Below are positions 16,732 to 26,355 of a stretch of DNA of 64,000 nucleotides, one piece after another (the first letter of the stretch is position 1; each line of letters starts with the position of its first letter). Made by a program: the position numbers and the translations under genes. This DNA comes from Lentzea atacamensis. Its GTDB lineage: Bacteria; Actinomycetota; Actinomycetes; Mycobacteriales; Pseudonocardiaceae. The DNA is taken from contig NZ_QLTT01000008.1 in assembly GCF_003269295.1 (NCBI RefSeq), positions 267,227 to 331,226 on the forward strand, in the 5' to 3' direction. Below the pieces are notes generated by a model, which worked only from the letters and a program-made list of their open reading frames with translations, searched no databases and was not told where the DNA came from.

Positions 16732-19368
16732 CTATTCGCGGCGCTCGATCGGCAGGCGGGAACGGGTGAAGAGGGCCGCGCCCAGCATTGCCACCGCTGG
16801 GACCACCAGCAGGGAGATGGCGATGTTGGGCCAGGGGATGGTCAGCGGGTTCAGGGCTGGTTGGGGCCAGATCTTGGTGTAGCCGACGTTCAGCGCGGCC
16901 AGGAGGGCGAGGGCTGAGCCCACGCCTGCCGCTGTGCCGAGGAGGCCGCCGGTGCCCGCGATCACGCCGGCTTGGCTCAGGGACAGGAGTTTGCGGAGGG
17001 TGGGGGTGGCGCCCACCGCCGCCAGCGTGGTGAGGTCCCGGCGGCCGTCGGCCGCGGCCAGACCGGTGGCAAGGGCGGCGGCTGCCAGGGTGATGATGCC
17101 GGCCACCAGGCCGAGGATGCCGAGGGCCTGCTGGACGTCGGACTCTGTCGGGCGGTCCACGTGCACCTCGTACTCGCCGCCCAGGGTTGCGGTCAGGGCG
17201 TCTTGTTCTGCCTCGGTGGGCATTCGGGTCGTGGTGGCGTACACGGTGGACGTCGAGACGTCGAAGCCCAGGGATCTGGCGGTTTCCTCGGTCATCATCG
17301 CGATGGGGGCGCGGTCGCGGTTCGGGGTGGCGTGGCCTGGGGCCGGGATGGTGGTGGCTCGGGTGCCGGTGGCGAGGAGGACCTTGTCGTCTGCCAGCAG
17401 GTTGGGGTCGTTCACGACGATTTTGCCTTCGCGGAGGGCGTTCTGGGCCGCGGCCACCTCGTCGGGGTGCAGGTGCAGGAGGGTCTTCGCGGCGTCTGGG
17501 GTGGCTACCGCCAGGAAGCCGTTCGGGCTGCTGAAGCTGCCGAAGTAGCGGTGGGTGCGGCCCACGCCGGTGCAGCGCTGGTCGGCCCGCGCCGACTGTT
17601 GTTCGGCCTCGGTGGGCTCGCGGTCCAGCACGTCCGGGGAGTAGGGGCATTCGCGGTCGACCGGTGGGCGGATGTGGGCGAAGCACGGGCCGCCGTCGCA
17701 CGCCAGGAGCTTGATCTCGTGGGTTTCGGCGACCGGCATGGTGTTGCGGATGGCGGTGGCCACTGACGGCGGGATGGTGGTGGTGCTGGGCTTGGTGACG
17801 TCGTCCGGGCGGTAGACGGTCACGTCGCCCATGTTGCCCGCCAGCTGGGCTGCTTGTTGCTGGGACTGGGAGGTCAGGATGATGCTGACCGCCACCGCGC
17901 CGATCACCGCGGCCATGACCGCCGAGATGGCTGGGGCGGCGGCTGTGCGGTTGCGGGAGGCGTCGCGCAGGGCGATGCGGAGGGCCACCGGGAGCCAGCG
18001 GCCGGCTTTGGCCAGCAGGCCCAGGAGGGCCGGGGTGCAGAGGACCAGGCCCACCTCGGTGAGGATCAGGGCGATGAGGATGCCGACCACCTGCATCCCG
18101 ATCGCGCTGACGACGCCCGTGGCCACGCCCGCGGCGATGAGGGTCAGGCCGAGGAACAGCCAGCGGCGCCGGGATCTGGTGATGCCCCTGCGGCCCGCGA
18201 GAGCGGTCACGACGTCCTGGCGGGAGGAGATCCAGGCCGGGACCAGGGCCGCCAGTACGCCGGTGACGATGGCGAGCAGGGCGAGGGCGGCGAGGGCGGA
18301 GGGGTAGAAGCGCTGGGCGCCGAAGCGTTCTGCCAGGAGCCATTCGATCAGCGGGCGGCTGGCCACGCCGGCCAGTACGCCCAGCAGCACGCCGCCCAGC
18401 GCCGCCAGCAGGCCCACGACCACGCCGTCGGCCACGACGATGCGGCGGACGTGGGACGGGGCGCCGCCCACCGCGGAGACGAGGGCCAGGTCGCGTTTGC
18501 GGCGGCGGGCGCCCACGGCCAGCGCCGAGCCGGCCAGGAGGGACATCTCGAGCACGGCCAAGCCCGCGACGAGGACGAGGACGTCCGCACTCAGCTCGTG
18601 GTCGTCGCGGAACTGCGGATAGAGGTCGGCGGTGGTGGGCGGGTGATGCAGGACGGTGCGGGACAGCACCGCGATGCCGAGTTTGTTGAGCTCCTTGACC
18701 TTTGCCCAGTCGATGGGCGTGGTGACCAGCCAGGAGCGGTCGGTTCCCGCGAAGGTGCCGGGCAGCGCCACCAGGGTGGTGTTGTCGAGGCGGTCGGGTT
18801 CTTCGATGACGCCCACGACGGTGAACACACGGCCGTCCTCGGTGGTGACGGTGCCGCCCAGCTGGGCGCCGGTGCGGGACATCGCCTTGCGGGACAACGT
18901 GATCTCGGTGCCGCTGGCCGCCGGGCGGCCTTCCAGCACCGTGATCAGGCCCTGGGTGAGCGGGTTTGCCAGGTCGAGCTGCCGGACGCCCGCCCGGCCG
19001 ATGCCCGCTGTCGTGCGGAAGTTGACGCCCCCGCGTTCGACCGGCACGAGCTCGGTGCCGGAGAGCAGGGCTCTCAGGCGCTCTTCCGACGGCTCCTGGC
19101 CGTCCGCGTTGCCGATCGGGATGGCCTGATCCCTGGTCGGCTGCTGGATGACCGGGCCGCGGTGAGGCCAGCTGACCAGGGCTTCGGCGGCGCCCATGCG
19201 GCGGGACGACTCCTCGGCCGGAGTCAGCGTGGTCGAGTCGTGGACGGTCGCCGCGAACGAGAGTGCGGCGACGGGCACCAGGATCAGGGCCACGACCAGT
19301 GCGGTGCGGCCGCGGGACCTGCGGGCCTCGCGGCGGGCGATGCGCAGTGCTGCGCGCCATCCGGTCAC
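16732..19368 (-). CDS. FtsX-like ABC permease (PadR operon)
   Basis: An 878-residue permease with two FtsX-type membrane cores separated by extracellular regions. The N-terminus is ALRIARREARRSRGRTALVV. Extracellular segments carry paired Cys (LACDGGPCFAHIRPP and DQRCTGVG), suggesting disulfides outside the cell. Its ATG overlaps the stop of the upstream ATPase gene by ATGA. With that ATPase it forms a MacB-like exporter or mechanotransmission complex. The PadR regulator heads the operon. Confidence 0.9.
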   Translation of the reverse strand: MTGWRAALRIARREARRSRGRTALVVALILVPVAALSFAATVHDSTTLTPAEESSRRMGAAEALVSWPHRGPVIQQPTRDQAIPIGNADGQEPSEERLRALLSGTELVPVERGGVNFRTTAGIGRAGVRQLDLANPLTQGLITVLEGRPAASGTEITLSRKAMSRTGAQLGGTVTTEDGRVFTVVGVIEEPDRLDNTTLVALPGTFAGTDRSWLVTTPIDWAKVKELNKLGIAVLSRTVLHHPPTTADLYPQFRDDHELSADVLVLVAGLAVLEMSLLAGSALAVGARRRKRDLALVSAVGGAPSHVRRIVVADGVVVGLLAALGGVLLGVLAGVASRPLIEWLLAERFGAQRFYPSALAALALLAIVTGVLAALVPAWISSRQDVVTALAGRRGITRSRRRWLFLGLTLIAAGVATGVVSAIGMQVVGILIALILTEVGLVLCTPALLGLLAKAGRWLPVALRIALRDASRNRTAAAPAISAVMAAVIGAVAVSIILTSQSQQQAAQLAGNMGDVTVYRPDDVTKPSTTTIPPSVATAIRNTMPVAETHEIKLLACDGGPCFAHIRPPVDRECPYSPDVLDREPTEAEQQSARADQRCTGVGRTHRYFGSFSSPNGFLAVATPDAAKTLLHLHPDEVAAAQNALREGKIVVNDPNLLADDKVLLATGTRATTIPAPGHATPNRDRAPIAMMTEETARSLGFDVSTSTVYATTTRMPTEAEQDALTATLGGEYEVHVDRPTESDVQQALGILGLVAGIITLAAAALATGLAAADGRRDLTTLAAVGATPTLRKLLSLSQAGVIAGTGGLLGTAAGVGSALALLAALNVGYTKIWPQPALNPLTIPWPNIAISLLVVPAVAMLGAALFTRSRLPIERRE

Positions 19369-20069
19369 GGGGTGCTCAGCAGTTCTTCTGGCTGGTCGCG
19401 CTGGGAGACGTCGACGACCACGCCGTCGCGCAGGAAGATCACGCGGTCGGCCCAGGCTGCGTGCCGGGCGTCGTGGGTGACGAGGACGGCGGCGGCTCCG
19501 GCGTCCACCTTGGAGCGCAGCAGGCGGAGCACCGCCTCGCCGGTGCGGGAGTCGAGGGCGCCGGTGGGCTCGTCGGCGAGCACGAGGCGGCGTTCGCCGA
19601 TCAGGGCGCGGGCGATGGCGACGCGTTGCTGCTGGCCGCCGGACATCTCGTCGGGGAAGCGGTCGGCGTAGCCGTCGAGGTCCACTTCGGACAGTGCCTT
19701 CTCGGCCTGCTGGCGGGACTTGCGGACGCCGTCGAGGTCGAGGGGGAGTGCGACGTTCTCGGCCGCGGTGAGGCTCGCGATGAGGTTGAGGTCCTGGAAG
19801 ACGTAGCCGATCCGCTTGCGTCGCCAGGCGGCGAGCTGCTTGCGGGAGAGGGACTGCAGGCTGGTGCCGTCGACGAGGACCTGGCCGCTGGTGGGACTGT
19901 CGAGGCCGCCCGCGAGGTTCAGCAGCGTCGACTTGCCGGAGCCGGACGGGCCCATGACCGCGACGAGCTCGCCGGGGCAGACGATGAGGGAGACGCCGTC
20001 GAGCGCTTTGACGGCGGTGCCGCCGGTGCCGTGGACGCGGTGGACGTCACGCAGTTCGAGGACGGTCAT
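19365..20069 (-). CDS. ABC transporter ATPase (MacB/LolD type)
   Basis: The 234-residue ATPase has Walker A MGPSGSGKST, Q-loop YVFQDLNL, signature MSGGQQQRVAIARAL, Walker B LVLADEPTGALDSRTGE and the H-loop LVTHDARHA. It is the closest kind to the LolD/MacB/FtsE group that partners FtsX-type permeases. The ATG at 20069 overlaps the PadR stop and its own stop overlaps the permease start, so all three are translationally coupled. Confidence 0.94.
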   Translation of the reverse strand: MTVLELRDVHRVHGTGGTAVKALDGVSLIVCPGELVAVMGPSGSGKSTLLNLAGGLDSPTSGQVLVDGTSLQSLSRKQLAAWRRKRIGYVFQDLNLIASLTAAENVALPLDLDGVRKSRQQAEKALSEVDLDGYADRFPDEMSGGQQQRVAIARALIGERRLVLADEPTGALDSRTGEAVLRLLRSKVDAGAAAVLVTHDARHAAWADRVIFLRDGVVVDVSQRDQPEELLSTP

Positions 20070-20611
20070 CTCGGCACCTCGACATCGGCGGGCTCGGGGA
20101 CGGCCTGGGTCTCGTAGCGCACGAGGCTCGCCTCGCAGTGGTCGAGCCAGCGGAGCTCGGCCTCGGCCTGGAAGATCATCGCGTCGAGCACGAGCAGCCA
20201 CGGCAGCTCGCCGGGCTGGGTCTTCAGGCGCGTGTACTCCTGCAGCGTGCGCATCGTGGCCGTCCGCTGGGTCATCACGACCTTGGCCACGTCGACGCCG
20301 GGGGTGGTGATCGCGAGGGCGAGTTTGATCGCCACCTCGTCGCGCGGGCGGTCGCCGCGTTTCACCGGCGAGGAGAACCACTTCCTGAGCTCGGCGCGGC
20401 CCTGCCCGGTGATCTCGTAGGGGCGCTGGCCATCGTTCTCCGGCAGCGCGACCACGAGATCGTCGCGCTCCAGGCGCGACAACGTCGTGTAGACCTGCCC
20501 GATGTTCAACGGCCACGTGCCGCCGGTGGCCGAGTCGAACGCCGCCCGCAGCTGGTAGCCGTACATGGGCCCGCGCTCCAGCAGCGCGAGCAGACCGTGT
20601 TTGACCGACAT
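20066..20611 (-). CDS. PadR-family transcriptional regulator
   Basis: A 181-residue repressor with the PadR winged-helix (MSVKHGLLALLERGPMYGYQ, IGQVYTTLSRLERDDLV) and a Vir-type C-terminal helical domain used for dimerisation. The start MSVKHG is the family consensus. The two repeated boxes at 20615-20638 sit directly upstream, consistent with autorepression of this regulator and the ABC exporter behind it. Such PadR-ABC pairs commonly respond to a drug or lipid ligand. The ligand here is not known. Confidence 0.9.
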   Translation of the reverse strand: MSVKHGLLALLERGPMYGYQLRAAFDSATGGTWPLNIGQVYTTLSRLERDDLVVALPENDGQRPYEITGQGRAELRKWFSSPVKRGDRPRDEVAIKLALAITTPGVDVAKVVMTQRTATMRTLQEYTRLKTQPGELPWLLVLDAMIFQAEAELRWLDHCEASLVRYETQAVPEPADVEVPR

Positions 20612-20614
20612 GCC

Positions 20615-20638
20615 TACCGAGTATGCATACCGAGTATG
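20615..20638 (-). promoter_or_regulatory. PadR operator, two direct repeats containing palindromes
   Basis: TACCGAGTATG occurs twice (20615-20625 and 20628-20638), 13 bases apart. The second lies inside the palindrome ATAC-CGA-GTAT, and GTATGCATAC bridges the copies. ATAC/GTAT half sites are typical of PadR operators. The boxes begin 4 bases before the padR ATG, so bound protein would block initiation, and a short or leaderless transcript is likely. Confidence 0.78.
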
Positions 20639-20770
20639 TTCCTGGCAAACGGTGATGACGAAACCCACGTGCGAGCGGGGCTGCGATCAGGAACCCTTGA
20701 AATTGCAACGACCGGCGGAAGCGTGTTTGGGGGAGACGTGGTCGGTGCAGTGCGGGGACGAACCGGGCGA

Positions 20771-21355
20771 GTGAACCTGTTGGGGGCGTCGAGCAGTCCT
20801 GCGGTGACGGGCGAGCGGCCGGTGGTCCGGGACTACGACTCGGCGGACGAGCCGTCGTGGCTGCGCTGTCGGGTGCTGGGGTTCCTCGCGACGAGCTACT
20901 ACGACGACGTGTGGCAGGCCAAACGCCGGGCCGATCTGGAGCTCGTCGCGGTGGACGACGACGTGGTGGTCGGACTGCTCGACGTGTCGGTGCCCGGCGC
21001 GGAGGCGACCATCGACAACGTGGTGGTGCACCCCGATCATCAGGGGCGGGGGATCGCGACGGCCCTGCTCGCGGAAGCGTTGCGACGGCTGGAGCGGTGC
21101 GGCGTCACGACTCTCGACGCCTGGATCCGCGAGGACAAGCCCGCGCTGGAGTGGTACGCGCGCAACGGGTTCGTGGAGTCCTCGCGCTATCTGCACGTGC
21201 ACGCGTCCGCCGACGAGGTCGGCACCGTGGTCATCGCGAGGCACGGGCTGACGGCGGCAGGAGCGTTCCTGCACGCCCGGATCGAGCGGGAAACCGAGAT
21301 GCGGCAACGGTTCGAGCGTGTCCACGTGTGCCGCAGGATGGTGCGCTCGCTCTAG
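20771..21355 (+). CDS. GNAT-family N-acetyltransferase
   Basis: A soluble acetyltransferase, about 194 residues from the chosen GTG. The acetyl-CoA loop is seen in VVVHPDHQGRGIATALLAEA, followed by the usual C-terminal EWYARNGFVESSRYLHV. The start is uncertain: GTG codons at 20750, 20771, 20804 and 20822 are in frame and none has a strong ribosome site. The conserved domain begins near 20822. The acceptor substrate cannot be told. Its stop overlaps the convergent DinB-type gene by 4 bases. Confidence 0.8.
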   Translation: MNLLGASSSPAVTGERPVVRDYDSADEPSWLRCRVLGFLATSYYDDVWQAKRRADLELVAVDDDVVVGLLDVSVPGAEATIDNVVVHPDHQGRGIATALLAEALRRLERCGVTTLDAWIREDKPALEWYARNGFVESSRYLHVHASADEVGTVVIARHGLTAAGAFLHARIERETEMRQRFERVHVCRRMVRSL

Positions 21356-21960
21356 GCGCTGATGCCCGTGAGCTTCGGGATCGCGGCGCTGCGGCCGGCC
21401 AGCAACATCACCAGCGCCTCGATCGGGCCGCTGACCTCGGTGCCCTCGCCCGTCGACCAGTCGGCGTCGGTGGCGACGAGCCGGTGCCCGGCCAGCCTGC
21501 GGCGCGCGTGGAACGGGAAACCGATCTGCCACAGGTGGTCCGCGGCGACGATGGCGGCCTCGGCCGGCATGTGGCGTTCGATGCCGAGCGGCAGGGCCAT
21601 GTCCTGCGTGTGCACCATGATGTCCATCAGGCAGTCCTTGAGCTTCTGTCCAGGCGCGAGCTTGTGCACCCCGACGCTGCCGCGCAGGTCCGCGACGATC
21701 TCGGCGGTCGGTCTGCGGGCCGAGCGGCGTGCGGTCTGGTCGATCATGCGGTTGAAGCTGCCTCTGGCTCTGGCGAAGTCGCGGATCGCGCCGCCGATGG
21801 TGGCGTGCGGCGCGAGCGTCAGGTGGGCGGCCACCTCGCGCACGGTCCAGCCCTCGCACAGCGACGGGTAGGTCCACTCCGCGTCCGACAGGCCGGCGAG
21901 CAGCTCCGCCGTCGCCGCGCGTTCGGAGTCGATCGTCTGCCAGATCTGGGTGGTGTCCAC
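21352..21960 (-). CDS. Mycothiol-type maleylpyruvate isomerase/DinB family protein
   Basis: A 202-residue protein of the actinobacterial TIGR03083 group. The conserved start has the pattern W..ID.ERAA.AELLAGLSDAEW and SLCEGWTVREVAAHLTL, whose His is a metal ligand. A second metal site is DIMVHTQDMALPLG. Family members are metal enzymes that use mycothiol, or thiol-S-transferases of unknown substrate. It is divergent from a MarR gene with a shared operator, so it is probably the regulated target and may act on an electrophilic or phenolic compound. Confidence 0.82.
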   Translation of the reverse strand: MDTTQIWQTIDSERAATAELLAGLSDAEWTYPSLCEGWTVREVAAHLTLAPHATIGGAIRDFARARGSFNRMIDQTARRSARRPTAEIVADLRGSVGVHKLAPGQKLKDCLMDIMVHTQDMALPLGIERHMPAEAAIVAADHLWQIGFPFHARRRLAGHRLVATDADWSTGEGTEVSGPIEALVMLLAGRSAAIPKLTGISA

Positions 21961-22000
21961 TGCGAACCTCCTCTTGATTTAGTTCGAGAGGCTGACTACT

Positions 22001-22021
22001 TTAATCAGAGTCTCTGACTAA
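22001..22021. promoter_or_regulatory. MarR operator between divergent genes
   Basis: TTAATCAGAG, one central T, then CTCTGACTAA: 9 of 10 positions are palindromic. A weaker partner site, TAGTTCGAG..GGCTGACTA, lies 20 bases to the left (about 21979-21997). Both are A/T-rich islands between the DinB-type gene start (21960) and the MarR start (22039), as expected for a MarR protein that represses both directions. Confidence 0.75.
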
Positions 22022-22038
22022 AACAAGGGGAGTCTCCG

Positions 22039-22458
22039 GTGAACATCGGGTTGCTGCTCTACATCCCGTACCGGGAGCTGGAGAACCGGATCATGGCGGC
22101 GGTGACCGCGGCCGGCTACGACGTGACCCTCGCCCAGGCCCGTGTGCTGCAACGGATCGGCCCGGACGGCACGAGGCTGACCGAGCTCGCCGAGGCGGCC
22201 CAGGTGACCAAGCAGACCGCCGGGTTCCTGGTGGACCAGCTGGAGAAGGCCGGGTACGTGGAACGGGTGCCCGACCCGACCGACGGCAGGGCGCGGCTGG
22301 TCCGGATCACCGAGAAGGCTCAGGGCGCGCTCCCCGTCGCCGGCGAGGAGATGGCCAGGATCGAGGCGGAATGGGAACAGCACATCGGCAAGCGCCGCAT
22401 GGGCCAGCTGCGCGAGGCGCTGGAGAAGCTGGTGGAGGTCACCGACCCGTACCGCTGA
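22039..22458 (+). CDS. MarR-family transcriptional regulator
   Basis: A 139-residue winged-helix repressor. RLTELAEAAQVTKQTAGFLV is the recognition helix region and PDPTDGRARLVRITEKA the wing. It starts at GTG behind AAGGGGAG. The palindrome at 22001-22021 lies just upstream, so it is probably autoregulated and controls the divergent mycothiol-type gene. It converges on glpD across a strong hairpin. Confidence 0.92.
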   Translation: MNIGLLLYIPYRELENRIMAAVTAAGYDVTLAQARVLQRIGPDGTRLTELAEAAQVTKQTAGFLVDQLEKAGYVERVPDPTDGRARLVRITEKAQGALPVAGEEMARIEAEWEQHIGKRRMGQLREALEKLVEVTDPYR

Positions 22459-22475
22459 GCAGGGTGGTGCCGGTG

Positions 22476-22520
22476 GCGTTCCACGAGGCACCCGGACTGG
22501 CCGGTCACCTCGTGGAACGC
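22476..22520. terminator. Bidirectional terminator between marR and glpD
   Basis: A 13-bp perfect stem, GCGTTCCACGAGG and its complement, has a 19-base loop that itself contains CCGG-ACTGG-CCGG. It lies between the convergent marR stop (22458) and glpD stop (22532). Confidence 0.82.
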
Positions 22521-22531
22521 GCCATGGCCCG

Positions 22532-24064
22532 TCAGGAAGCGAGCAGCTCCGACACGCGCGACCGGACCTCGGGGGAGTCGAGTCCGCGCACCATCACGGT
22601 GGTGCGGCGGCGCAGCACGTCGTCCACCTCGGACGCCCACTCGGTGCGGCGGGCGTGCTCGACCTGGGCCCAGATGTCCGGGCCGTCCGGGTGGACGCGC
22701 TCCAGCAGCGCCGGGTTCTCCAGGCCCAGGGCGACGACCTCGTGCGACGTCGTGCCGTAGTGGGTGGCGAGGTGACGCACGACGTCGTCGGGCAGCGCGT
22801 CCCAGGCGTGGCCGAGCACGGAACCGACGGTGTCGGGCTGGGCGGAGCCGGGCAGCGCCACGCCGTCGAGCGGGCCGTCGAAGGTGCGGCCGAGCTCGGC
22901 GTTCACCCTGGACAGGACGGTGGCGCCGATCTTGCGGAACGTCGTCCACTTGCCGCCGGCCACGCTGATCATGCCGCCGGAGCCCGCGGTGATCACGGTC
23001 TCGCGCTTGGCGTGCGAGGTGTCACCGGGGCCGCCGGGCAGCACCCGCAGGCCCGCGAACGTGTACGCGATGCGCGTACGGTCGAGGCCGGACACCGCGA
23101 CACCCGCCTCGGACAGGATCTGGTCGACGTCGGCGTCCGTGCAGGCGACCTTGGCCGGGTCGTCCTCGTACGCCTCGTCGGTGGTACCGAGGAGGAGGTG
23201 GCCCTCCCACGGGATCGCGAACGACACGCGCACGTCGTCGACCGGGATCGTCAGCGCGGCCTTCCACTCCGACGAGGTTCGCAGCACCAGGTGCGACCCC
23301 TTCGACAACCGGATGGACGGGGCCGCCGACGCGTCTTCCATGCGCCGCAACACGTCCAGCCACGGGCCGGTGGCGTTCACGACGACGCGCGCGTCGACGC
23401 CGAACTCGCCCTGGGCGTCGCGCAGGTCGACGCCGGTCACCTTCCCGCCGGTCTTGCGCAGGCCCACGACCGAGATGTGGTTGAGCAGCACGGCACCGGC
23501 CTCGGCGGCGGCGCGGGCGGCGGTGATCGCCACACGGCTGTCGTTCATCTGGTGGTCGTAGTACATCGCGGCACCGCGCAAACCGTCGGCGCGCAGGTCA
23601 GGCACCCACTCAACAGCCCTGCGCGCCGACAGCACCTTCCCCATGCCGTCGCCGAAGCCCGACAGCGCGGAGTACAGCGTCACGCCCGCACCCAGCACGA
23701 AACGGCTGTGCGGGCCTCCCTTGTAGACGGGGACGAGGAACGGCAGCGGGCGCACCAGGTGCGGCGCCAGGCGGTCGCCCAGGGCCCGGCGTTCCTTGTG
23801 GTTCTCGTGCACCATCGGCACGGCCGACGGGCCCATCGCGAGGTAGCGCAGGCCGCCGTGGACGAGCTTCGACGAGGCGGACGAGGTGGCGCCCGCGAAG
23901 TCACCGCTCTCCACCAGCGCGACACGCAGACCCGAGCGGGCGGCCGCCCACGTCGTCGCGATGCCCAGGATGCCGCCGCCGATCACGACGACGTCGAACT
24001 TGCCGTGCTGGAGCTCTTCGCGGGCGCGTGCCCGCTGGGTCAGGCCAAGAGAAAGGTCAGTCAT
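22532..24064 (-). CDS. glpD: Aerobic glycerol-3-phosphate dehydrogenase
   Basis: The 510-residue FAD enzyme oxidises glycerol-3-phosphate to dihydroxyacetone phosphate and passes electrons to quinone at the membrane. FAD-binding GGGILG lies in [20 protein letters not shown], followed by the family motif [18 protein letters not shown] conserved mid-part is [15 protein letters not shown]. The C-terminal DAO_C-like domain ends in [10 protein letters not shown]. It starts 8 bases inside the end of glpK, so the two are coupled. The pair lacks a glpF channel gene in this window. Confidence 0.97.
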   Translation of the reverse strand: MTDLSLGLTQRARAREELQHGKFDVVVIGGGILGIATTWAAARSGLRVALVESGDFAGATSSASSKLVHGGLRYLAMGPSAVPMVHENHKERRALGDRLAPHLVRPLPFLVPVYKGGPHSRFVLGAGVTLYSALSGFGDGMGKVLSARRAVEWVPDLRADGLRGAAMYYDHQMNDSRVAITAARAAAEAGAVLLNHISVVGLRKTGGKVTGVDLRDAQGEFGVDARVVVNATGPWLDVLRRMEDASAAPSIRLSKGSHLVLRTSSEWKAALTIPVDDVRVSFAIPWEGHLLLGTTDEAYEDDPAKVACTDADVDQILSEAGVAVSGLDRTRIAYTFAGLRVLPGGPGDTSHAKRETVITAGSGGMISVAGGKWTTFRKIGATVLSRVNAELGRTFDGPLDGVALPGSAQPDTVGSVLGHAWDALPDDVVRHLATHYGTTSHEVVALGLENPALLERVHPDGPDIWAQVEHARRTEWASEVDDVLRRRTTVMVRGLDSPEVRSRVSELLAS

Positions 24065-25526
24065 CGTCCTCGTCCATCCACCCGACGGTCCGCTCGACCG
24101 CCTTCTTCCACTTCCGGTAGCCCTTGTCGCGGGCGGCCGGTTCCATCGACGGCTCCCATTCGGCCGCCTTGTGCCAGTTCGCCTTCAACGCGGCCGTGTC
24201 CGGCCAGTAGCCGACCGCCAGACCGGCCGCGTACGCCGCGCCGAGACACGTCGTCTCCGCGACGATCGGGCGCACCACCGGCACGTCCAGCACGTCCGCC
24301 AGGAACTGCATGAGCAGGTTGTTGGCGGTCATGCCGCCGTCGACCCGCAGCGTCGTGAGGTCCACGCCGGAGTCGGCGTTCATCGCGTCCACGACCTCGC
24401 GCGTCTGCCACGCGGATGCCTCCAGCACGGCCCGTGCGAGGTGTCCGCGCGAGATGTAGCCCGTCAGGCCCGCGATCACGCCGCGCGCGTCACTTCGCCA
24501 GTGGGGTGCGAAAAGCCCGGAGAACGCGGGCACGAAGTACGCGCCGCCGTTGTCGTCGACCGTGCGGGCGAGCGTCTCGATCTCCGCCGCCGACGAGATC
24601 AGCCCGACCTTGTCGCGGAACCACTGCACCAGCGCGCCCGTCACCGCGATCGCGCCCTCCAGCGCGTAGGCGGCGGGCTCGTCGCCGATCTTGTAGCCGA
24701 CGGTGGTGAGGAGCCCGTTGCGCGACCGAACGGGCTGGTCGCCGGTGTTGATCAGCAGGAACGCGCCCGTGCCGTACGTGCACTTGCCTTCGCCGGGTGC
24801 GAAACAGGTCTGGCCGAACAGGGCGGCCTGCTGGTCGCCGAGCGCGGACGCGACGGGCACGCCCTCGTAGCTGCCGTAGACCTCGGAGGAGGACCGGATC
24901 TGGGGGAGCATCGCGAGCGGGACGTCCATCGCGGACACCAGCTCGGGATCCCAGTCCAGGGTCTCGAGGTTCATCAGCATGGTGCGCGACGCGTTCGTCA
25001 CATCGGTGACGTGGCGTCCGGTCAGGTTCCAGATGAGCCAGGTGTCCATGGTGCCGAACAGGACCTCGCCGCGGCCGGCCCGTTCGCGCAGGCCCTCGAC
25101 GTTGTCCAGCAGCCACCGCACCTTCGGGCCGGAGAAGTAGGTCGCGAGCGGCAGCCCGGAGCGTTCGCGGAAGCGGTCCTGGTCGCCGAGCTGCTTGATC
25201 ACCGCGTCCGTGCGCGTGTCCTGCCAGACGATCGCGTTGTGCACGGGCTCGCCGGTCTCGCGGTCCCAGACCACCGTCGTCTCGCGCTGGTTCGTGATGC
25301 CGAACGCGGCGATGTCGGCGTGCGTCAGGGATGCCTGGGCGAGGGCGTCGCGAACGACGGCCTGGACGTTCGTCCAGATCTCGGTCGCGTCGTGCTCCAC
25401 CCAGCCCGGCCTGGGGAAGATCTGCCGGTGCTCGCGCTGGGCGACCGACACGATCCCGCCTGACTGGTCGAACACGATGCACCGGGACGACGTCGTGCCC
25501 TGGTCGATCGCCGCGATGTAGCTCAC
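24057..25526 (-). CDS. glpK: Glycerol kinase
   Basis: The 489-residue kinase makes glycerol-3-phosphate. It has the FGGY layout: [19 protein letters not shown] at the N-terminus, substrate residues in WQDTRTD and [13 protein letters not shown], and ATP-site [17 protein letters not shown] near the C-terminus. The GTG at 25526 is chosen because AGAGAGGTG lies 8 bases before it and the protein then begins at the family consensus VSYIAAID. A 15-bp palindrome matching the one before the IclR gene lies 22 bases upstream, so GylR-type control is likely. Confidence 0.96.
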   Translation of the reverse strand: MSYIAAIDQGTTSSRCIVFDQSGGIVSVAQREHRQIFPRPGWVEHDATEIWTNVQAVVRDALAQASLTHADIAAFGITNQRETTVVWDRETGEPVHNAIVWQDTRTDAVIKQLGDQDRFRERSGLPLATYFSGPKVRWLLDNVEGLRERAGRGEVLFGTMDTWLIWNLTGRHVTDVTNASRTMLMNLETLDWDPELVSAMDVPLAMLPQIRSSSEVYGSYEGVPVASALGDQQAALFGQTCFAPGEGKCTYGTGAFLLINTGDQPVRSRNGLLTTVGYKIGDEPAAYALEGAIAVTGALVQWFRDKVGLISSAAEIETLARTVDDNGGAYFVPAFSGLFAPHWRSDARGVIAGLTGYISRGHLARAVLEASAWQTREVVDAMNADSGVDLTTLRVDGGMTANNLLMQFLADVLDVPVVRPIVAETTCLGAAYAAGLAVGYWPDTAALKANWHKAAEWEPSMEPAARDKGYRKWKKAVERTVGWMDEDDD

Positions 25527-25548
25527 CGGTAAGCACCTCTCTGTGCCA

Positions 25549-25563
25549 TTCGACATTGTCGAA
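25549..25563 (-). promoter_or_regulatory. IclR/GylR operator before glpK
   Basis: TTCGACA-T-TGTCGAA is a perfect 15-bp palindrome between the regulator stop (25577) and the glpK start. An identical-arm copy lies before the regulator itself (26356-26370). Two matching copies in exactly these places make a real operator likely. Confidence 0.88.
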
Positions 25564-25576
25564 CGGTTTCACCCTA

Positions 25577-26341
25577 CTACCAGGAGAGGCCGCCGAGCTC
25601 CCTCGAAACGCTGCGAGCTGCCTCACGTACGTAGGACACGAGTTCGAGGCGCGGCGGCTGATCGGGTGACTCGCACAGCCGCTCGACCGGTCCGGAGATG
25701 CCGACCGCGCCGACGACCACGCCGCGCCTGTCCCGGATGGGGGCGGCGATCGACGCCTCGCCCTCGACGAGTTCGTGCAGGTCGTAGGCCCAGTCGCGCT
25801 CGCGGACGTCGTCCAGCGCCGTGCTCAGGTCCAAGCCGGTGAGGGTGTGGCGGGTGTAGCGCTGCAGCTCGCCGTCCGGCCACTCGCCGAACGCGACCAG
25901 CACCTTGCCGAGCGCGGTGGCGTGCCACGGCAGCAGTGCGCCGGTGTCGACCGTCTGCCGGCTGTTGTCCGGCCGGAACACGTGGTGCACCACGAGCACG
26001 TGCTTGCCGTGCATCACGCCGATGCGCACCGCCTCGCGCGCACGCATCGCCAGCGTGTCCGACCAGTTCAGCGCCTTGGCGCGCAGCTCGTTGCCGTCGA
26101 GGTAGCTCGTGCCGATCTGGAACAGGGCGGCGCCCAGGCGGTACTTGCCACCCTCGACGTCCTGCTCGACGAACCCGACCTCCTGCAGCGTCCGCAGGAT
26201 GCCGTGCACCGTCGGCTTGGCCAGGTCCAGCGCGCGGGAGATCTCGCCGACGCTCAGCTGGTGCGCGCCGCCGTGCGCGAGCAGCTTGAGAACCTCCGCC
26301 GCGCGCTGAATGGACTGAATGGGTCCGGGCACGGCACGCAC
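25577..26341 (-). CDS. gylR: IclR-family regulator of glycerol use (GylR type)
   Basis: A 254-residue regulator with the N-terminal IclR winged helix (IQSIQRAAEVLKLLAHGG, LSVGEISRALDLAKPTVHGI) and a C-terminal effector-binding domain (LPWHATALGKVLVAF, GVVVGAVGISGPVERL). Position and both operators fit Streptomyces GylR, which represses the glycerol operon until glycerol-3-phosphate is present. The start is a GTG at 26341, with a second GTG three codons later. The order gylR-glpK-glpD, all on one strand, matches Streptomyces except that no glycerol channel gene is present. Confidence 0.9.
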   Translation of the reverse strand: MRAVPGPIQSIQRAAEVLKLLAHGGAHQLSVGEISRALDLAKPTVHGILRTLQEVGFVEQDVEGGKYRLGAALFQIGTSYLDGNELRAKALNWSDTLAMRAREAVRIGVMHGKHVLVVHHVFRPDNSRQTVDTGALLPWHATALGKVLVAFGEWPDGELQRYTRHTLTGLDLSTALDDVRERDWAYDLHELVEGEASIAAPIRDRRGVVVGAVGISGPVERLCESPDQPPRLELVSYVREAARSVSRELGGLSW

Positions 26342-26355
26342 TCTAGCTGCGCACG

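Noticed and set aside
15824-19360. A 1178-codon minus-strand open frame over the PadR operon
   Set aside because: It is an out-of-phase shadow of the real permease and hydrolase genes, made of low-complexity Arg/Pro/Gly sequence.
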